A stretch of 64,000 nt of DNA, taken from assembly GCA_030744435.1 (NCBI GenBank), contig JASLQO010000025.1, forward strand, positions 62,001 through 126,000. The letters run 5' to 3'. Shown here in pieces: positions 1 through 8,279 of the stretch (its first letter is position 1; the number at the start of each line of letters is the position of its first letter). The position numbers and the translations under genes are program-made. This stretch comes from JASLQO01 sp002327525 (lineage in GTDB: Bacteria > Pseudomonadota > Gammaproteobacteria > Pseudomonadales > Azotimanducaceae). The notes beneath the pieces are model-generated. The model ran no database searches. It saw nothing but the letters and a program-made list of their open reading frames with translations, and had not been told where the DNA came from.

Positions 1-312
1 GATGGCAAAATCCGCGACATCGCGATGCACTTCGAAACGGCAGCCCTGCTGTTCGAGCTGCTTGCCCGCCACGCGCATCAGACGCTCGGTGAACTGCCGG
101 TTTACCGGCGCCATCGCGCCCACCAGCAACGGACTCTCGGAGACGAATATGAAGTTCTGATAACCCCGGAAGTCGTGGTTTTCATCGTAATCGACAGTTA
201 CTGGTGGTCCGGATACGCAGCCATACGAGAACATCACCAGCGCATACACAACCAACCTGGCCGGTACGATCCGCAACTGTTGCGTCGAGCCGGAGTCGAG
301 ACGTCTGCACAT
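1..312 (-). CDS. DUF4136-type lipoprotein, 3' part outside window
   Basis: The gene reads leftward and runs off the window edge, so only the first 104 codons are visible. The start is the ATG at 312. A hydrophobic stretch (about residues 21-29) ends in the lipobox FSYGC with Cys32, which predicts a lipid-anchored envelope protein. After it comes a VDYDENHDFRGYQNF stretch, characteristic of DUF4136 lipoproteins, whose function is unknown. Further conserved-looking residues follow up to the edge (AGKQLEQQGC). The usual family length is about 170-200 residues, so roughly half is missing. No strong ribosome site precedes the ATG. The assignment rests on the lipobox plus the DYD...DF pattern. Confidence 0.7.
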   Translation of the reverse strand, partial: MCRRLDSGSTQQLRIVPARLVVYALVMFSYGCVSGPPVTVDYDENHDFRGYQNFIFVSESPLLVGAMAPVNRQFTERLMRVAGKQLEQQGCRFEVHRDVADFAI

Positions 313-413
313 GATTCATCCACCCACCATGACCCACCGCCAGTTTGCCCACTTCCGGTGGCATACACCCATGGCGCGGGTCCCGCCTGAGTCCAAACAG
401 TCATTTTTTTTTG

Positions 414-860
414 CTAGACCCGGTGCCTATACCCCGCCGCATAGCGTTTGGCGAACTCGGCCGGCATGCGCGCCGGGCGGCCGCTCGCGAGGTTGACGCA
501 CACGTAGTCTATGTGGGCACGGATCAGCGTGACGCCGTTAGCGGCATTGACGATCTGAAACTGGCGTGTGGCGCGCAGCCGTGCGTCCGCGTCCACCAGC
601 CAGTTGGCCACCAGCAAATGATCGCCCTCGTAGGCAGAGGCGAGCATCTGCACGCGCATGCCGCGCACCGCCATGCCTCGTTGCATCTCAACGCACACCG
701 ACTCCGGCAGATCCACCGCCGCCGAGTGCGCCCACGCACAGTTGGTGAGCCACTGGATGTAATGGACGTTACTGACGTGACCGAAACCGTCTATGTGCTC
801 GGCCGTTACCGTCAACTCGATACAGAACGGATCCGGAAGGTCCCAGACGTCAGCCCTCAT
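414..860 (-). CDS. YbgC/4HBT-type acyl-CoA thioesterase
   Basis: A 148-residue single hotdog-fold protein expected to hydrolyse acyl-CoA thioesters in the cytoplasm. The signature near the N-terminus is DGFGHVSNVHYIQW (Asp24, His28, Asn31, Tyr34), the active-site segment of the YbgC-like 4-hydroxybenzoyl-CoA thioesterase family; the length is normal. Its ATG overlaps the stop of the upstream SDR gene by four bases (ATGA), so the two are translationally coupled and probably act on the same CoA-ester pathway. The real substrate cannot be read from the sequence. A run of nine T (404-412, plus strand) lies just beyond the stop but is on the wrong strand to be a terminator for this gene. Confidence 0.8.
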   Translation of the reverse strand: MRADVWDLPDPFCIELTVTAEHIDGFGHVSNVHYIQWLTNCAWAHSAAVDLPESVCVEMQRGMAVRGMRVQMLASAYEGDHLLVANWLVDADARLRATRQFQIVNAANGVTLIRAHIDYVCVNLASGRPARMPAEFAKRYAAGYRHRV

Positions 861-1843
861 GAGGATGGCTGGTTACCGGCACCGACACCCTGAAAGTGCC
901 CGCGCGACTGTACCTTCGTCAGAAACTCCGGTTCGTACGCGGCTTCAGGTTCCTCGCATACGATCTCATCGATCACACCGGCATCTTCACCGACCAGTAT
1001 TCGCCAGCGTTCGTTCTTCACGCCATCCAGAATGATGTCGGCCGCCTGTGCGGCGGAAGTAGGGGCATTGTCTCTGAAATCGATCTGACGCTGGTGGACG
1101 GCCCGCCGGATCTGATCGTCCGTTTCATTGCCGACTGGTACGCCCATGGCCACCCACTGGTTGCGTACCTCGGCAACTTCTTCCGCGCTCATCTCCAGAG
1201 GACTCACCGATCCGAGTATCTTGCCGGAGTTGATGGCGATGGACGTACCGATGTGCCCCGGCATCACCACCGCACATCTGACGTGCGGCGCGTTCACCCG
1301 CAGATCGTTGATTAGTGCCTCGGTGAATCCCTTCACGGCGAACTTCGCCGCCGAATAGGACGTGTGCGGGATACCGGGGCCCAGTGAGGCCCAGAAGCCG
1401 TTGACACTGCTGGTATTGACGACGTAGCCCTCTTGCGAGGCTACCAGCAGCGGCATGAAGACCCGGCAACCATAGTAGACACCATACCAGCATACTCCGA
1501 AGGTGCGCTCCCACTGATCGCGATCGCCTTCGACGAACGACCCGCCTCCGCCGATTCCAGCGTTGTTGAGCAGCAGGTTGATATGGTCGGTGTCGAATCC
1601 TGCTACCACCGCGTCCCGGAAGGCTTCCATGTCCGCCTCCACACCAACGTCCGCTCGCACCGTCAGCACCTGGGCGTCTGGCACCGCTTCCAGTGCCAGC
1701 CGGCGGGTCTCGGCCATGTTCTCTTCCGAGACATCACAGGTGGCCACCCGACAGCCGAGCGTCGTGAGCTTCACTACCAGCTCACGGCCCATTCCCGTAC
1801 CGCCACCGGTCACCACCGCAATTCTGCCGTCGAATTCCCTCAT
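857..1843 (-). CDS. Short-chain dehydrogenase/reductase (SDR)
   Basis: A 328-residue classical-type SDR using NAD(P)H. The Rossmann glycine motif TGGGTGMG is at residues 12-19, followed by an NNAG motif and the active-site Ser...YSAAK set. The ATG at 1843 is chosen because GGAAAG lies just upstream and the fold begins immediately; the open frame extends further upstream without homology. It is about 70 residues longer than the usual 250-residue SDR because of a C-terminal extension, seen in some hydrophobic-alcohol dehydrogenases. Coupled by ATGA to the thioesterase downstream, and divergent from the crotonase at 1962, with a promoter region of about 115 bases between them. Substrate unknown. 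Confidence 0.85.
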   Translation of the reverse strand: MREFDGRIAVVTGGGTGMGRELVVKLTTLGCRVATCDVSEENMAETRRLALEAVPDAQVLTVRADVGVEADMEAFRDAVVAGFDTDHINLLLNNAGIGGGGSFVEGDRDQWERTFGVCWYGVYYGCRVFMPLLVASQEGYVVNTSSVNGFWASLGPGIPHTSYSAAKFAVKGFTEALINDLRVNAPHVRCAVVMPGHIGTSIAINSGKILGSVSPLEMSAEEVAEVRNQWVAMGVPVGNETDDQIRRAVHQRQIDFRDNAPTSAAQAADIILDGVKNERWRILVGEDAGVIDEIVCEEPEAAYEPEFLTKVQSRGHFQGVGAGNQPSS

Positions 1844-1961
1844 CCGTCTTTCCCGCATACTGTTGAAAAACAAGCACCGAATTATGCTTGATGCTCCCCA
1901 GAGGTGCGACTCGCGGGATATGATCGGGCTCACACAGTAAACGATTCGAGGGACACACATC

Positions 1962-2771
1962 ATGAGTGAGCGTTACCGGAACTACGAACGCCTGAAATTC
2001 GACTATCCACAGGATCGCATCCTGCGGATCACCATAAGCCGTCCGGAGCGTTTAAATGCTCTGGATGCGATCGGACATCGTGAGCTGACCTACGTGTGGC
2101 GTGAGGTGGACGAGGATCGGGACATCGATTGTGTAATTCTCACCGGCGATGGCAAGGCTTTCTCCGCCGGCGGTGATTTCGACATGATCGAGAAAATAAC
2201 CAAAGACCATTCGACGCTGACCAACACGTGGAAAGAAGCGCGCGACCTGGTCTACAACATCATCAACTGCGATAAGCCGATCATCTCCGCAATCAACGGG
2301 CCCGCGGTGGGCGCCGGTCTGGTGGCTGCATTGTTGTGCGACATCTCTATTTCCGCCAAATCGGTGTTCATCACCGATGGCCACACCCGTCTCGGCGTGG
2401 CCGCGGGCGACCATGCCGTGATCATCTGGCCCTTGCTTTGCGGTATGGCGAAAGCCAAGTACTACCTCATGACCTGCGACCGCATGCCCGCCGAGGAAGC
2501 GGAGCGCATCGGTCTGCTGTCGATGTGTGTGGAGGACGGCGAGCTCGAGGAAAAGACGCTGGAGGTAGCCGCCAAGCTCGCGGCGGGTGCACCCAACGCG
2601 ATCCGCTGGACGAAGTATGCACTGAACAACTGGCTGCGCATGGCGGGTCCCAGCTTCGACACTTCCACCGCCCTGGAGATGCTGGGTTTCGCCGGACCGG
2701 AAGGCCGCGAGGGACTTGCCGCCCTGCGCGAAAAGCGGGATCCGAGTTTCCCCAAGGGCTCCGGCATCTAG
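1962..2771 (+). CDS. Enoyl-CoA hydratase/isomerase (crotonase) family protein
   Basis: A 269-residue crotonase-fold enzyme acting on acyl-CoA esters. The oxyanion-hole segments GKAFSAGGDF (64-73) and NGPAVGAG (112-119) are clear. GAGGGAC lies 8 bases before the ATG. In classical hydratases the first catalytic glutamate sits in a PE pair after the second oxyanion strand; here the aligned position appears to read GH (residues 140-141), so this may be a crotonase-fold isomerase, hydrolase or lyase rather than a hydratase. This alignment was done by eye. The stop codon is TAG, showing that TAG is used normally as a stop in this genome. Confidence 0.85.
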   Translation: MSERYRNYERLKFDYPQDRILRITISRPERLNALDAIGHRELTYVWREVDEDRDIDCVILTGDGKAFSAGGDFDMIEKITKDHSTLTNTWKEARDLVYNIINCDKPIISAINGPAVGAGLVAALLCDISISAKSVFITDGHTRLGVAAGDHAVIIWPLLCGMAKAKYYLMTCDRMPAEEAERIGLLSMCVEDGELEEKTLEVAAKLAAGAPNAIRWTKYALNNWLRMAGPSFDTSTALEMLGFAGPEGREGLAALREKRDPSFPKGSGI

Positions 2772-2799
2772 CGTCTCGTCCTGCCGAACGCAAACCCCG

Positions 2800-3129
2800 G
2801 TGCCGCGCATCACCTTCCAACTCGCGTCCGGCGGAGAAGTGACGCACGACCTGAAGTGCGGAGATTCCATCATGGAGCAGGCGCTCGCTCGGGGTGTGCC
2901 CGGCATCCTGGGCCAATGCGGCGGCGGCATCACCTGCTCTACCTGCCTGTGTCACGTCCCACCGGCCTGGCTGCCGCGGCTGCCGCCCCCGGATCCGGAC
3001 GAAACCGAACTTCTCACCTTGGTCCCAGAGGCACGCGCCAATAGCCGTCTCTCCTGCCAGATCCCGGTCACCGATAGCCTCGACGGCCTCACCCTGCGAG
3101 TGGTACCCACGACACCTCTGGGAGAATAG
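2800..3129 (+). CDS. [2Fe-2S] ferredoxin, adrenodoxin/ISC type
   Basis: A 109-residue electron-transfer protein. The cluster ligands are Cys40, Cys46, Cys49 and Cys86, in the C-x5-C-x2-C...C arrangement of adrenodoxin/terpredoxin-type ferredoxins that feed cytochromes P450. The start is taken as GTG at 2800, giving the normal N-terminus (a beta strand directly), 28 bases after the crotonase stop. No good ribosome site is visible, so coupling to the upstream gene is possible. A second ferredoxin of the same type (13257-13577) sits beside a broken P450 gene, so this one may serve another oxygenase. No reductase gene is visible nearby. Confidence 0.88.
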   Translation: MPRITFQLASGGEVTHDLKCGDSIMEQALARGVPGILGQCGGGITCSTCLCHVPPAWLPRLPPPDPDETELLTLVPEARANSRLSCQIPVTDSLDGLTLRVVPTTPLGE

Positions 3130-3162
3130 CCATGGCCCGTCCTTCTTCGCCCGACGGGCAAA

Positions 3163-3192
3163 TTGCCCTCCGTCGATCGCACCCGCTACAAT
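3163..3192 (+). promoter_or_regulatory. sigma70-type promoter of coaE
   Basis: TTGCCC (3163-3168) and TACAAT (3187-3192) are separated by 18 bases, followed directly by GCGCGG, a GC-rich discriminator. The in-frame ATG at 3191 overlaps the -10 box and would lie upstream of the transcript start, which supports the later TTG start of coaE. The same arrangement (TATAATGCGCG) is seen at 25250. Confidence 0.5.
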
Positions 3193-3220
3193 GCGCGGCT
3201 CGCTACTCGGAGTGGATTTA

Positions 3221-3829
3221 TTGATCGTCATAGGATTGACAGGCGGAATTGCGTCCGGCAAATCCACAGCGTCCACCTACCTTGCGCGGCTGGGCGCTGT
3301 CGTGATCGATGCCGACAAACTCGGTCATGCGGCCTATGAGCCAGGTACGCCCGCCCACGCCCGGGTCATCGAGGCCTTCGGTGAAGACGTGCGTGCACGA
3401 GACGGCGGCATCGACCGCAAAGCCCTCGGCGGCAAGGTGTTCGGTGACGCGGACGCCCTCAAGCGGTTGACGGACATCGTCTGGCCGGAAATTCGCAGAC
3501 TCGCCGAGGCTCGCATCGAGGCGGCACGTACAGGCTATGCCGAGATCGTGGTGCTGGAAGCTGCCGTATTGTTCGAGGCGGGTTGGGAGGACATAGGCGA
3601 TGAAATCTGGATGGCCGTGGTAGACCGTGAGACCGCCATCGCGCGTACGGTGGAGCGGGACGGGGTGCCGCGCGAGGCGGTGGAGGCGCGGATCGACTCG
3701 CAGCTCACGAACGAGGAACGCCGCAGCCGGGCAGACATCGTATTGGACAACTCAGGGACTCTGGAAGAGTTACTGTCCCAGCTCGACAGCCAATGGCAGC
3801 GTCTGCGCAACCAAAGAGCCGCGTCATGA
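3221..3829 (+). CDS. coaE: Dephospho-CoA kinase
   Basis: Phosphorylates dephospho-CoA to CoA, the last step of coenzyme A synthesis, in the cytoplasm. The P-loop GGIASGKST is at residues 8-16, followed by the dephospho-CoA-binding VIDADKLGH segment; the length of about 202 residues matches the family. The TTG at 3221 is preferred: CGGAG lies 8-12 bases upstream and translation gives the family's standard beginning (short strand then P-loop), whereas the in-frame ATG at 3191 overlaps the promoter -10 box. The stop overlaps the ATG of the PHP gene (ATGA). In many gammaproteobacteria coaE sits with pilD and yacG; that is not the case here, so the local order is unusual. Confidence 0.93.
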   Translation: MIVIGLTGGIASGKSTASTYLARLGAVVIDADKLGHAAYEPGTPAHARVIEAFGEDVRARDGGIDRKALGGKVFGDADALKRLTDIVWPEIRRLAEARIEAARTGYAEIVVLEAAVLFEAGWEDIGDEIWMAVVDRETAIARTVERDGVPREAVEARIDSQLTNEERRSRADIVLDNSGTLEELLSQLDSQWQRLRNQRAAS

Positions 3830-4461
3830 TTCTGGATCTGCACGCTCACTCGATCAAATCCGACGACGGTCGCGCCAAGGTGCAAAACTACTGTCAGTGG
3901 ATAAGCACGCGCAAGGTCCCCATCGACGGTTTCGTGCTCACGGAACATCGCCAGTTCGACTTCGAATCCGATTACTCTACGCTGGCCGAGAAATTCGGCA
4001 TCACCATCCTGAAAGGTGCTGAGGTCGAAACCGAATATGGCCATGTACTCGTATTCGGCGTCACGCTGGCGCTGACCAGGGCTTTCGACTTCGCCAACAT
4101 TCACTTGCCGCTTGCCCTGGTGCTCGAGGCGAGCGAACAGCACAACGCCGTTGCAGTACCCTGCCACCCGGGGCGAGTACGCGTGGGCATGTCCGCACAC
4201 ATCGACACTTATGGCATTCCCGAAGGTGTTCGAATAGTCGAAACCTACAATGGCGGCAGTCGCGGCAACGAGGACCAGATCGCCCAGAAAATGGCGGAGG
4301 AACAGGGCTACCTCGGCATAGGCGGCAGCGACGCGCACATCGTGAGTCACATCGGTCGTTGCGCGACCCGTTTTTCCCACGACATAAGCATCGAGGCTGA
4401 ACTCACGGATGCACTGCGCGCCGGCGATTTCGAGGCCATAACATTTCGGGAGAACGCATGA
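3826..4461 (+). CDS. PHP-domain metal-dependent phosphoesterase-like protein
   Basis: A 211-residue protein of the polymerase and histidinol phosphatase superfamily, a TIM-barrel hydrolase with a metal centre. The ligand motifs are in order: DLHAHS (4-9), LTEHRQ, the CHPGR segment and GGSDAH near the C-terminus. It starts with an ATG that overlaps the coaE stop and its own stop overlaps the ATG of the next reading frame, so it is the middle of a tightly coupled run. The substrate is not recognisable; nucleotide or sugar phosphatase roles are known for relatives. Confidence 0.85.
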   Translation: MILDLHAHSIKSDDGRAKVQNYCQWISTRKVPIDGFVLTEHRQFDFESDYSTLAEKFGITILKGAEVETEYGHVLVFGVTLALTRAFDFANIHLPLALVLEASEQHNAVAVPCHPGRVRVGMSAHIDTYGIPEGVRIVETYNGGSRGNEDQIAQKMAEEQGYLGIGGSDAHIVSHIGRCATRFSHDISIEAELTDALRAGDFEAITFRENA

Positions 4462-4910
4462 GCTAACAGCTCGACATCGAAGCACTGAAAGCAGAGTTTC
4501 TCAATGATGTCTTCGATGAGAAGACTTTTGTGCTGGACGCGGAAGATCTCGCCGCATACGCCGCCACATGTGGTGAACTCGCACCCCGCTACACGCAAAC
4601 CAGCCATCCTGATTACCAGGCGCCACCCACCATCGCGACCAGCCTCAGCCCGGGGCAGCGCATGCCCATAGGATTTCCGAAGATCGCCGGTCTCGGCATG
4701 GATGCCGGCAAGGCAGTGTGTTCCATGAAGCCCATCAGGCCCGGTGTGACCATCACGGGCAAAAGCCACATGCACGACATCTACACCAAGACCGGACGTT
4801 CCGGGCGCATGGTTTTTTTCGTCATTCGCATGGAACTATTCGACCCGCAAGGTGATCAACTCGCGTGGGCGGATACCAGCGTCGTCATCAGGGAGAAACC
4901 ACAGTCATGA
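4458..4910 (+). pseudogene. MaoC-type N-terminal dehydratase domain protein with TAA at codon 3
   Basis: The frame starting with the coupled ATG at 4458 reads Met-Ser then TAA (4464-4466), and continues open for about 148 codons. The sequence directly after the stop already belongs to the protein (QLDIEALKAEFLND...), so the stop is probably a mutation near the very 5' end. The body resembles the MaoC N-terminal dehydratase domain of hotdog fold, which pairs with a second MaoC domain, encoded by the next gene with an ATGA overlap. Translation could restart at the GTG at 4530, losing about 24 residues. Either the gene is damaged, it restarts internally, or there is a base error. Confidence 0.6.
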
Positions 4911-5317
4911 CCATCAGCCGCATCGAGGATGTGCAATTCGGCGAGGAACTGCCGGTGTTCGACCCGGACACCTCACTGGACAACGTCAAGCGGTTCGCAG
5001 TGGCGGCTGGTTGGAACAGACCGCGCTTCACCGACCATGAGGCCGCACGTGCCGAGGGGCTGCCCGGCGCACTGGTGCCCGGTATCATGAGCCAGGGTTT
5101 CCTCGCTGCGATGATCCACCGCTGGGCACCGGATGCAGAAGTACAGCTGGTCGACACGGTCTTCCGCGCACCGGTGGTCGTCGACCTGCAGTATCACATC
5201 AACGGCGTGGTGACCGATATCGACGAGGAAGAAAAACTGATCGAAATCGACCTGACCCTCACCAACGACGCCGATGAGACGCGCGTATTCGGCACCGCGA
5301 AAGTTCTAATAGGCTGA
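4907..5317 (+). CDS. MaoC-like hotdog hydratase
   Basis: A 136-residue hotdog protein of the MaoC dehydratase family, expected to hydrate enoyl-CoA esters as part of a two-subunit enzyme. The segment FTDHEAARAEGLPGALVPG (41-59) has the usual layout of the hydratase active-site loop and the following helix. It overlaps the preceding MaoC N-terminal-type gene (ATGA), so the pair probably forms one heteromeric hydratase, as ChsH1-ChsH2 do in steroid side-chain breakdown. A DUF35 protein and a thiolase-like protein, the other parts of such a system, are encoded convergently just downstream. Confidence 0.8.
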   Translation: MTISRIEDVQFGEELPVFDPDTSLDNVKRFAVAAGWNRPRFTDHEAARAEGLPGALVPGIMSQGFLAAMIHRWAPDAEVQLVDTVFRAPVVVDLQYHINGVVTDIDEEEKLIEIDLTLTNDADETRVFGTAKVLIG

Positions 5318-5361
5318 AAGGCTCACAAGCAAGAGAATCGACTGTCGAAATGGCTGCCAGC

Positions 5362-5378
5362 ACCGGCACGGTGCCGGT
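5362..5378. terminator. Inverted repeat between convergent genes
   Basis: ACCGGCAC-G-GTGCCGGT is a perfect inverted repeat lying between the convergent stops at 5317 and 5384. It could act as a bidirectional transcription end, but there is no T-run on either side, so this is tentative. Confidence 0.35.
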
Positions 5379-5383
5379 TCCCC

Positions 5384-5797
5384 TCAATCCTCGTCCGGTT
5401 CAAACAACGGAATACACAGATCGTCGTGCTCTTCCCATGTGACGGCCACTCGCATTCCGATACGGATGTCGCTGACGGGATCGTCGACACCGACGACGTT
5501 GGATAGCAATCGCGGGCCCTCATCGAGATCGATCCATGCGACTGCGTACGGTACTTTGTCACGAAAGAACGGATGATAGCTCTGACGCACGACGCTGTAG
5601 GTGTACACGCTTCCGCACCCCGCACTTTCCTCCCAGACGAGGTTGCGGCCCAGACACCCGGTACAATGTCGTCGCGGATAGAACACCACTGTGCCGCAGT
5701 CACTGCACTTCTGGTAGGTGAGCCTAGAATCACGCGTCGCTTCCCAGAAGGCGCGCGTGTCAGCCTCGTTCGTTTTTGGCAGAGGTCTGTCCGCCAT
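5384..5797 (-). CDS. DUF35 (zinc ribbon + OB-fold) acyl-CoA-associated protein
   Basis: A 137-residue protein with the rubredoxin-like zinc ribbon CSDC...CTGC (Cys31, 34, 45, 48) followed by an OB-fold, the DUF35 architecture. Such proteins bind acyl-CoA and pair with thiolase-like partners: the DUF35 domain of ChsH2 is needed by the aldolase Ltp2 in bacterial steroid side-chain degradation. Its ATG is 2 bases after the stop of the thiolase-like gene, so the two are one transcription unit. The ATG at 5797 is preferred over the longer open frame because the upstream part overlaps the thiolase and lacks homology. Confidence 0.85.
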   Translation of the reverse strand: MADRPLPKTNEADTRAFWEATRDSRLTYQKCSDCGTVVFYPRRHCTGCLGRNLVWEESAGCGSVYTYSVVRQSYHPFFRDKVPYAVAWIDLDEGPRLLSNVVGVDDPVSDIRIGMRVAVTWEEHDDLCIPLFEPDED

Positions 5798-5799
5798 GC

Positions 5800-6993
5800 T
5801 CAGTCTCTCCCCATGACAATGGTGCCAGCGCAGTGCCGGCTGCCCAGCATGCCGCCGTTGCCATGCGCCACGGCGAGCTTTGCATCCGCAACCTGCGAAC
5901 ACGACTCGCCGCGCAGCTGCCTCGCGGCCTCGATCAGCAAGAAAATCCCACGCATACCCGGGTGGTTGGAAGAGAGTCCGCCCCCGTCCGTATTGAGCGC
6001 CGGCCCCGCGTCCGGCCGGTCGAAACGAAGCCGTCCACCCTCCACCCAGGATCCACCTTCGCCTTTCGCACAGAAACCGAGATCTTCCAGAATCGTCAGC
6101 ACCGTGATGGAGAACGAATCGTAGATCATGGCGATGTCCATCTCGTCCGGCGAGACTCCGGCTTCGTCGAAGGCACCCGGGGCCGACTGCGCCGCGGCAC
6201 TTACCGTGATATCCCGCCCGTTTTCCGGATAAGCGGTCGCCTCACCCGTTCCGAGCAGCCATACCGGAATCTTCGTGCAATCTCTGGCCACTTCCGGGGC
6301 CGCTATCACCACCGCTCCGCCACCATCGGAGATCATGCAACATTCCAGGAGGTGCAGGGGATCCGCAATCATCCGAGAACCAGCCACATCGGCCACCGTC
6401 GTCTCCCGTATGTCGAGGAATTCGAGATCGTGCATCGCCTGCACCGCTTCGGGGTTGCGCATGGCGTGACAACGGGTGGCCACCGATATCTCAGCGAGCT
6501 GCTCGGAAGTAGTGCCGAACTGGTGCATATGGCGCTGGGCAACCATGGCGTAGTTGGCTACCAGCGTGGCGCCAGCGAACACGTCCATGTTGTCGGCAGG
6601 GTGGGCTCCACCGAATCCGCCGCCGCCAACCCCGATGGCCTGAACCCTACTATGCGCAGTAGAACCGTAAGTGAGCAGCGCCACCCGTGCTTTACCCGCA
6701 GTGATATCGCGCTTGGCGTGAGCCGCGTGATACTCATACGAGCTGCCGCCGACATTGGTGGTGTCGATCACGTTTGGCTTCAGCCCGAAATACTCCGCCA
6801 TATTGAGCCCGCCGAGACCACCGCCTTCACCAGCATCGTACAGCGCATCCACATCCGACCAGCTGAGCCCCGCATCATCCAGTGCCCGTGCGGCACTTTC
6901 TGCCTTGATCTGCAAGGCGCTCACCTGTCCCTCCACATCGCGCGATGGATATTCGTGTATGCCGACAATTGCCGCATCGCGTTTCTGCGTCAT
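5800..6993 (-). CDS. Thiolase-fold lipid-transfer-like protein (SCP-x/Ltp2 type)
   Basis: A 397-residue thiolase-superfamily protein. The C-terminal motifs HGNGG (from His377) and the following Cys388 are present. The position of the nucleophilic cysteine of true thiolases reads GGSSYEYH (82-89), with no cysteine. That is the pattern of the SCP-x/Ltp subgroup, some members of which are retro-aldolases that need a DUF35 partner. It overlaps the CoA-transferase gene upstream (ATGA) and is 2 bases from the DUF35 gene downstream, so all three are co-translated. A role in cleaving a beta-hydroxyacyl-CoA side chain is inferred from this context, not shown. Confidence 0.82.
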   Translation of the reverse strand: MTQKRDAAIVGIHEYPSRDVEGQVSALQIKAESAARALDDAGLSWSDVDALYDAGEGGGLGGLNMAEYFGLKPNVIDTTNVGGSSYEYHAAHAKRDITAGKARVALLTYGSTAHSRVQAIGVGGGGFGGAHPADNMDVFAGATLVANYAMVAQRHMHQFGTTSEQLAEISVATRCHAMRNPEAVQAMHDLEFLDIRETTVADVAGSRMIADPLHLLECCMISDGGGAVVIAAPEVARDCTKIPVWLLGTGEATAYPENGRDITVSAAAQSAPGAFDEAGVSPDEMDIAMIYDSFSITVLTILEDLGFCAKGEGGSWVEGGRLRFDRPDAGPALNTDGGGLSSNHPGMRGIFLLIEAARQLRGESCSQVADAKLAVAHGNGGMLGSRHCAGTIVMGRD

Positions 6994-8210
6994 TGTTTGT
7001 CCTCGCTGTCGGATCCCGACTGGTTCGCAGACCTCACCGCGCCACTCGCGAACAGTGCCACCAGCGTGTCCTCGCCATAACCGATCTCTGCCAGCACCGT
7101 GGCCGAATGTTCACCGAGCAGTGGCGCCGGGTGCTTTATGTCCTGTGGAGTGATGTCGAAACGAGCCGCCGGTCGCGCCTGTCTGACCTGGCCATGGCCC
7201 TCGAATTCATAGATGCCGATGGTATCGTTGGCCGCGATCTGTTCGTGTTCCAGCAGGTCGAGCCGCGTCAGCAGGGGCGCGGACGGCACCCCTTCCGCAT
7301 CCAGTCGTGCCAACAGCTCGTCACGGTCCCACTTCGCTATCTCCGCCGCGGTCATCTGCTTGCGCAGTTCGGCGTTGCGGAATCGATCTGTAGTGGTCCT
7401 GAAACGTGCATCCTCCACCCAATCAGCCTGGCCGAGCGCCGCGCACATACCGAGCCATTCCTGGTCCGAGATCGCACCCGCGGTGATGTAGCCATTCCTG
7501 GTCTCATAGATAAGATCCATGGTGCCCTGATATTTCGTGACATCGATCTCGTCACCGACGAAGGTGATGCCCGACATACCCTCGGGCCAGAAGAAGGAGA
7601 TCATGGTGTCCAGCATCGAGAGTTTCACGTGCTGCCCGCCACCGCCTCGCTCACGCGCAAACAGTGCCGCCGTAATGGCCTGCGCTGCCGTCAGTGATGT
7701 GACCTTGTCGGCGATGATGATGCGGAACATCTTCGGATGTTTCGTGTCACGATCAGCCTGTATGTCGGTCGCCCCCGTCAGCGCCTGTATGACCGGATCG
7801 TAGACGCGCTGGTGCGCGTAGGGACCGTGCTCACCAAAGCCGCTGATTGATACGTACACGATGTCGGGATTCAGTTTGCGCACCGCCTCCTCACCGAAAC
7901 CGATGCGTTCCACCGCACCAGGGCGGAAGTTCTGGACGAATACATCTGCGGTCTTTACCAGATCCTCCAGGGGTTTGCGCGCGTCCGGGTTCTTCAGATC
8001 GACGCATAGCGATCGTTTACCCCTGTTGCAGGAAAAGAAGCCAGCCGTCAGTCCGTTGCGCTGATTGCCGATACGACGCATCTCGTCTCCGGACGGCGAC
8101 TCCACCTTGATCACGTCGGCCCCCTGGTCAGCCAGCATGGCTGCCGCAATGGGTCCCGAAACCATGGTCGTCAGATCCAGCACGCGAACCCCTTCCAGCG
8201 GTCCTGCCAT
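6990..8210 (-). CDS. CaiB/BaiF family (class III) CoA-transferase
   Basis: A 406-residue class III CoA-transferase, which moves CoA between carboxylic acids. The N-terminal LADQGADVIKVE segment, the VFVQNFRPG motif and the ADKVTS segment with the likely catalytic Asp168 are all present; size is normal. The ATG at 8210 has GGGAG five bases upstream; a GTG six bases earlier is possible. First gene of a three-gene operon with the thiolase-like and DUF35 genes, so it probably loads the acid that those enzymes later cleave. A paralogue with the same block of motifs lies at 22588-23778. Confidence 0.9.
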   Translation of the reverse strand: MAGPLEGVRVLDLTTMVSGPIAAAMLADQGADVIKVESPSGDEMRRIGNQRNGLTAGFFSCNRGKRSLCVDLKNPDARKPLEDLVKTADVFVQNFRPGAVERIGFGEEAVRKLNPDIVYVSISGFGEHGPYAHQRVYDPVIQALTGATDIQADRDTKHPKMFRIIIADKVTSLTAAQAITAALFARERGGGGQHVKLSMLDTMISFFWPEGMSGITFVGDEIDVTKYQGTMDLIYETRNGYITAGAISDQEWLGMCAALGQADWVEDARFRTTTDRFRNAELRKQMTAAEIAKWDRDELLARLDAEGVPSAPLLTRLDLLEHEQIAANDTIGIYEFEGHGQVRQARPAARFDITPQDIKHPAPLLGEHSATVLAEIGYGEDTLVALFASGAVRSANQSGSDSEDKQ

Positions 8211-8279
8211 CGTCACTCCCTCATCTGTCGGTTCTATGACGCAAACAAGGGTAGCAATCCAGGCTCCGGTGGGGAATTG

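Noticed and set aside
404..412. Run of nine T as a rho-independent terminator
   Set aside because: Both neighbouring genes read on the minus strand, where this run is A, so it cannot serve as a T-tract for them.
2052..2933. Long minus-strand frames over the crotonase and ferredoxin genes
   Set aside because: They are antisense to strong, motif-rich genes, lack homology and ribosome sites; such frames are common in GC-rich DNA.
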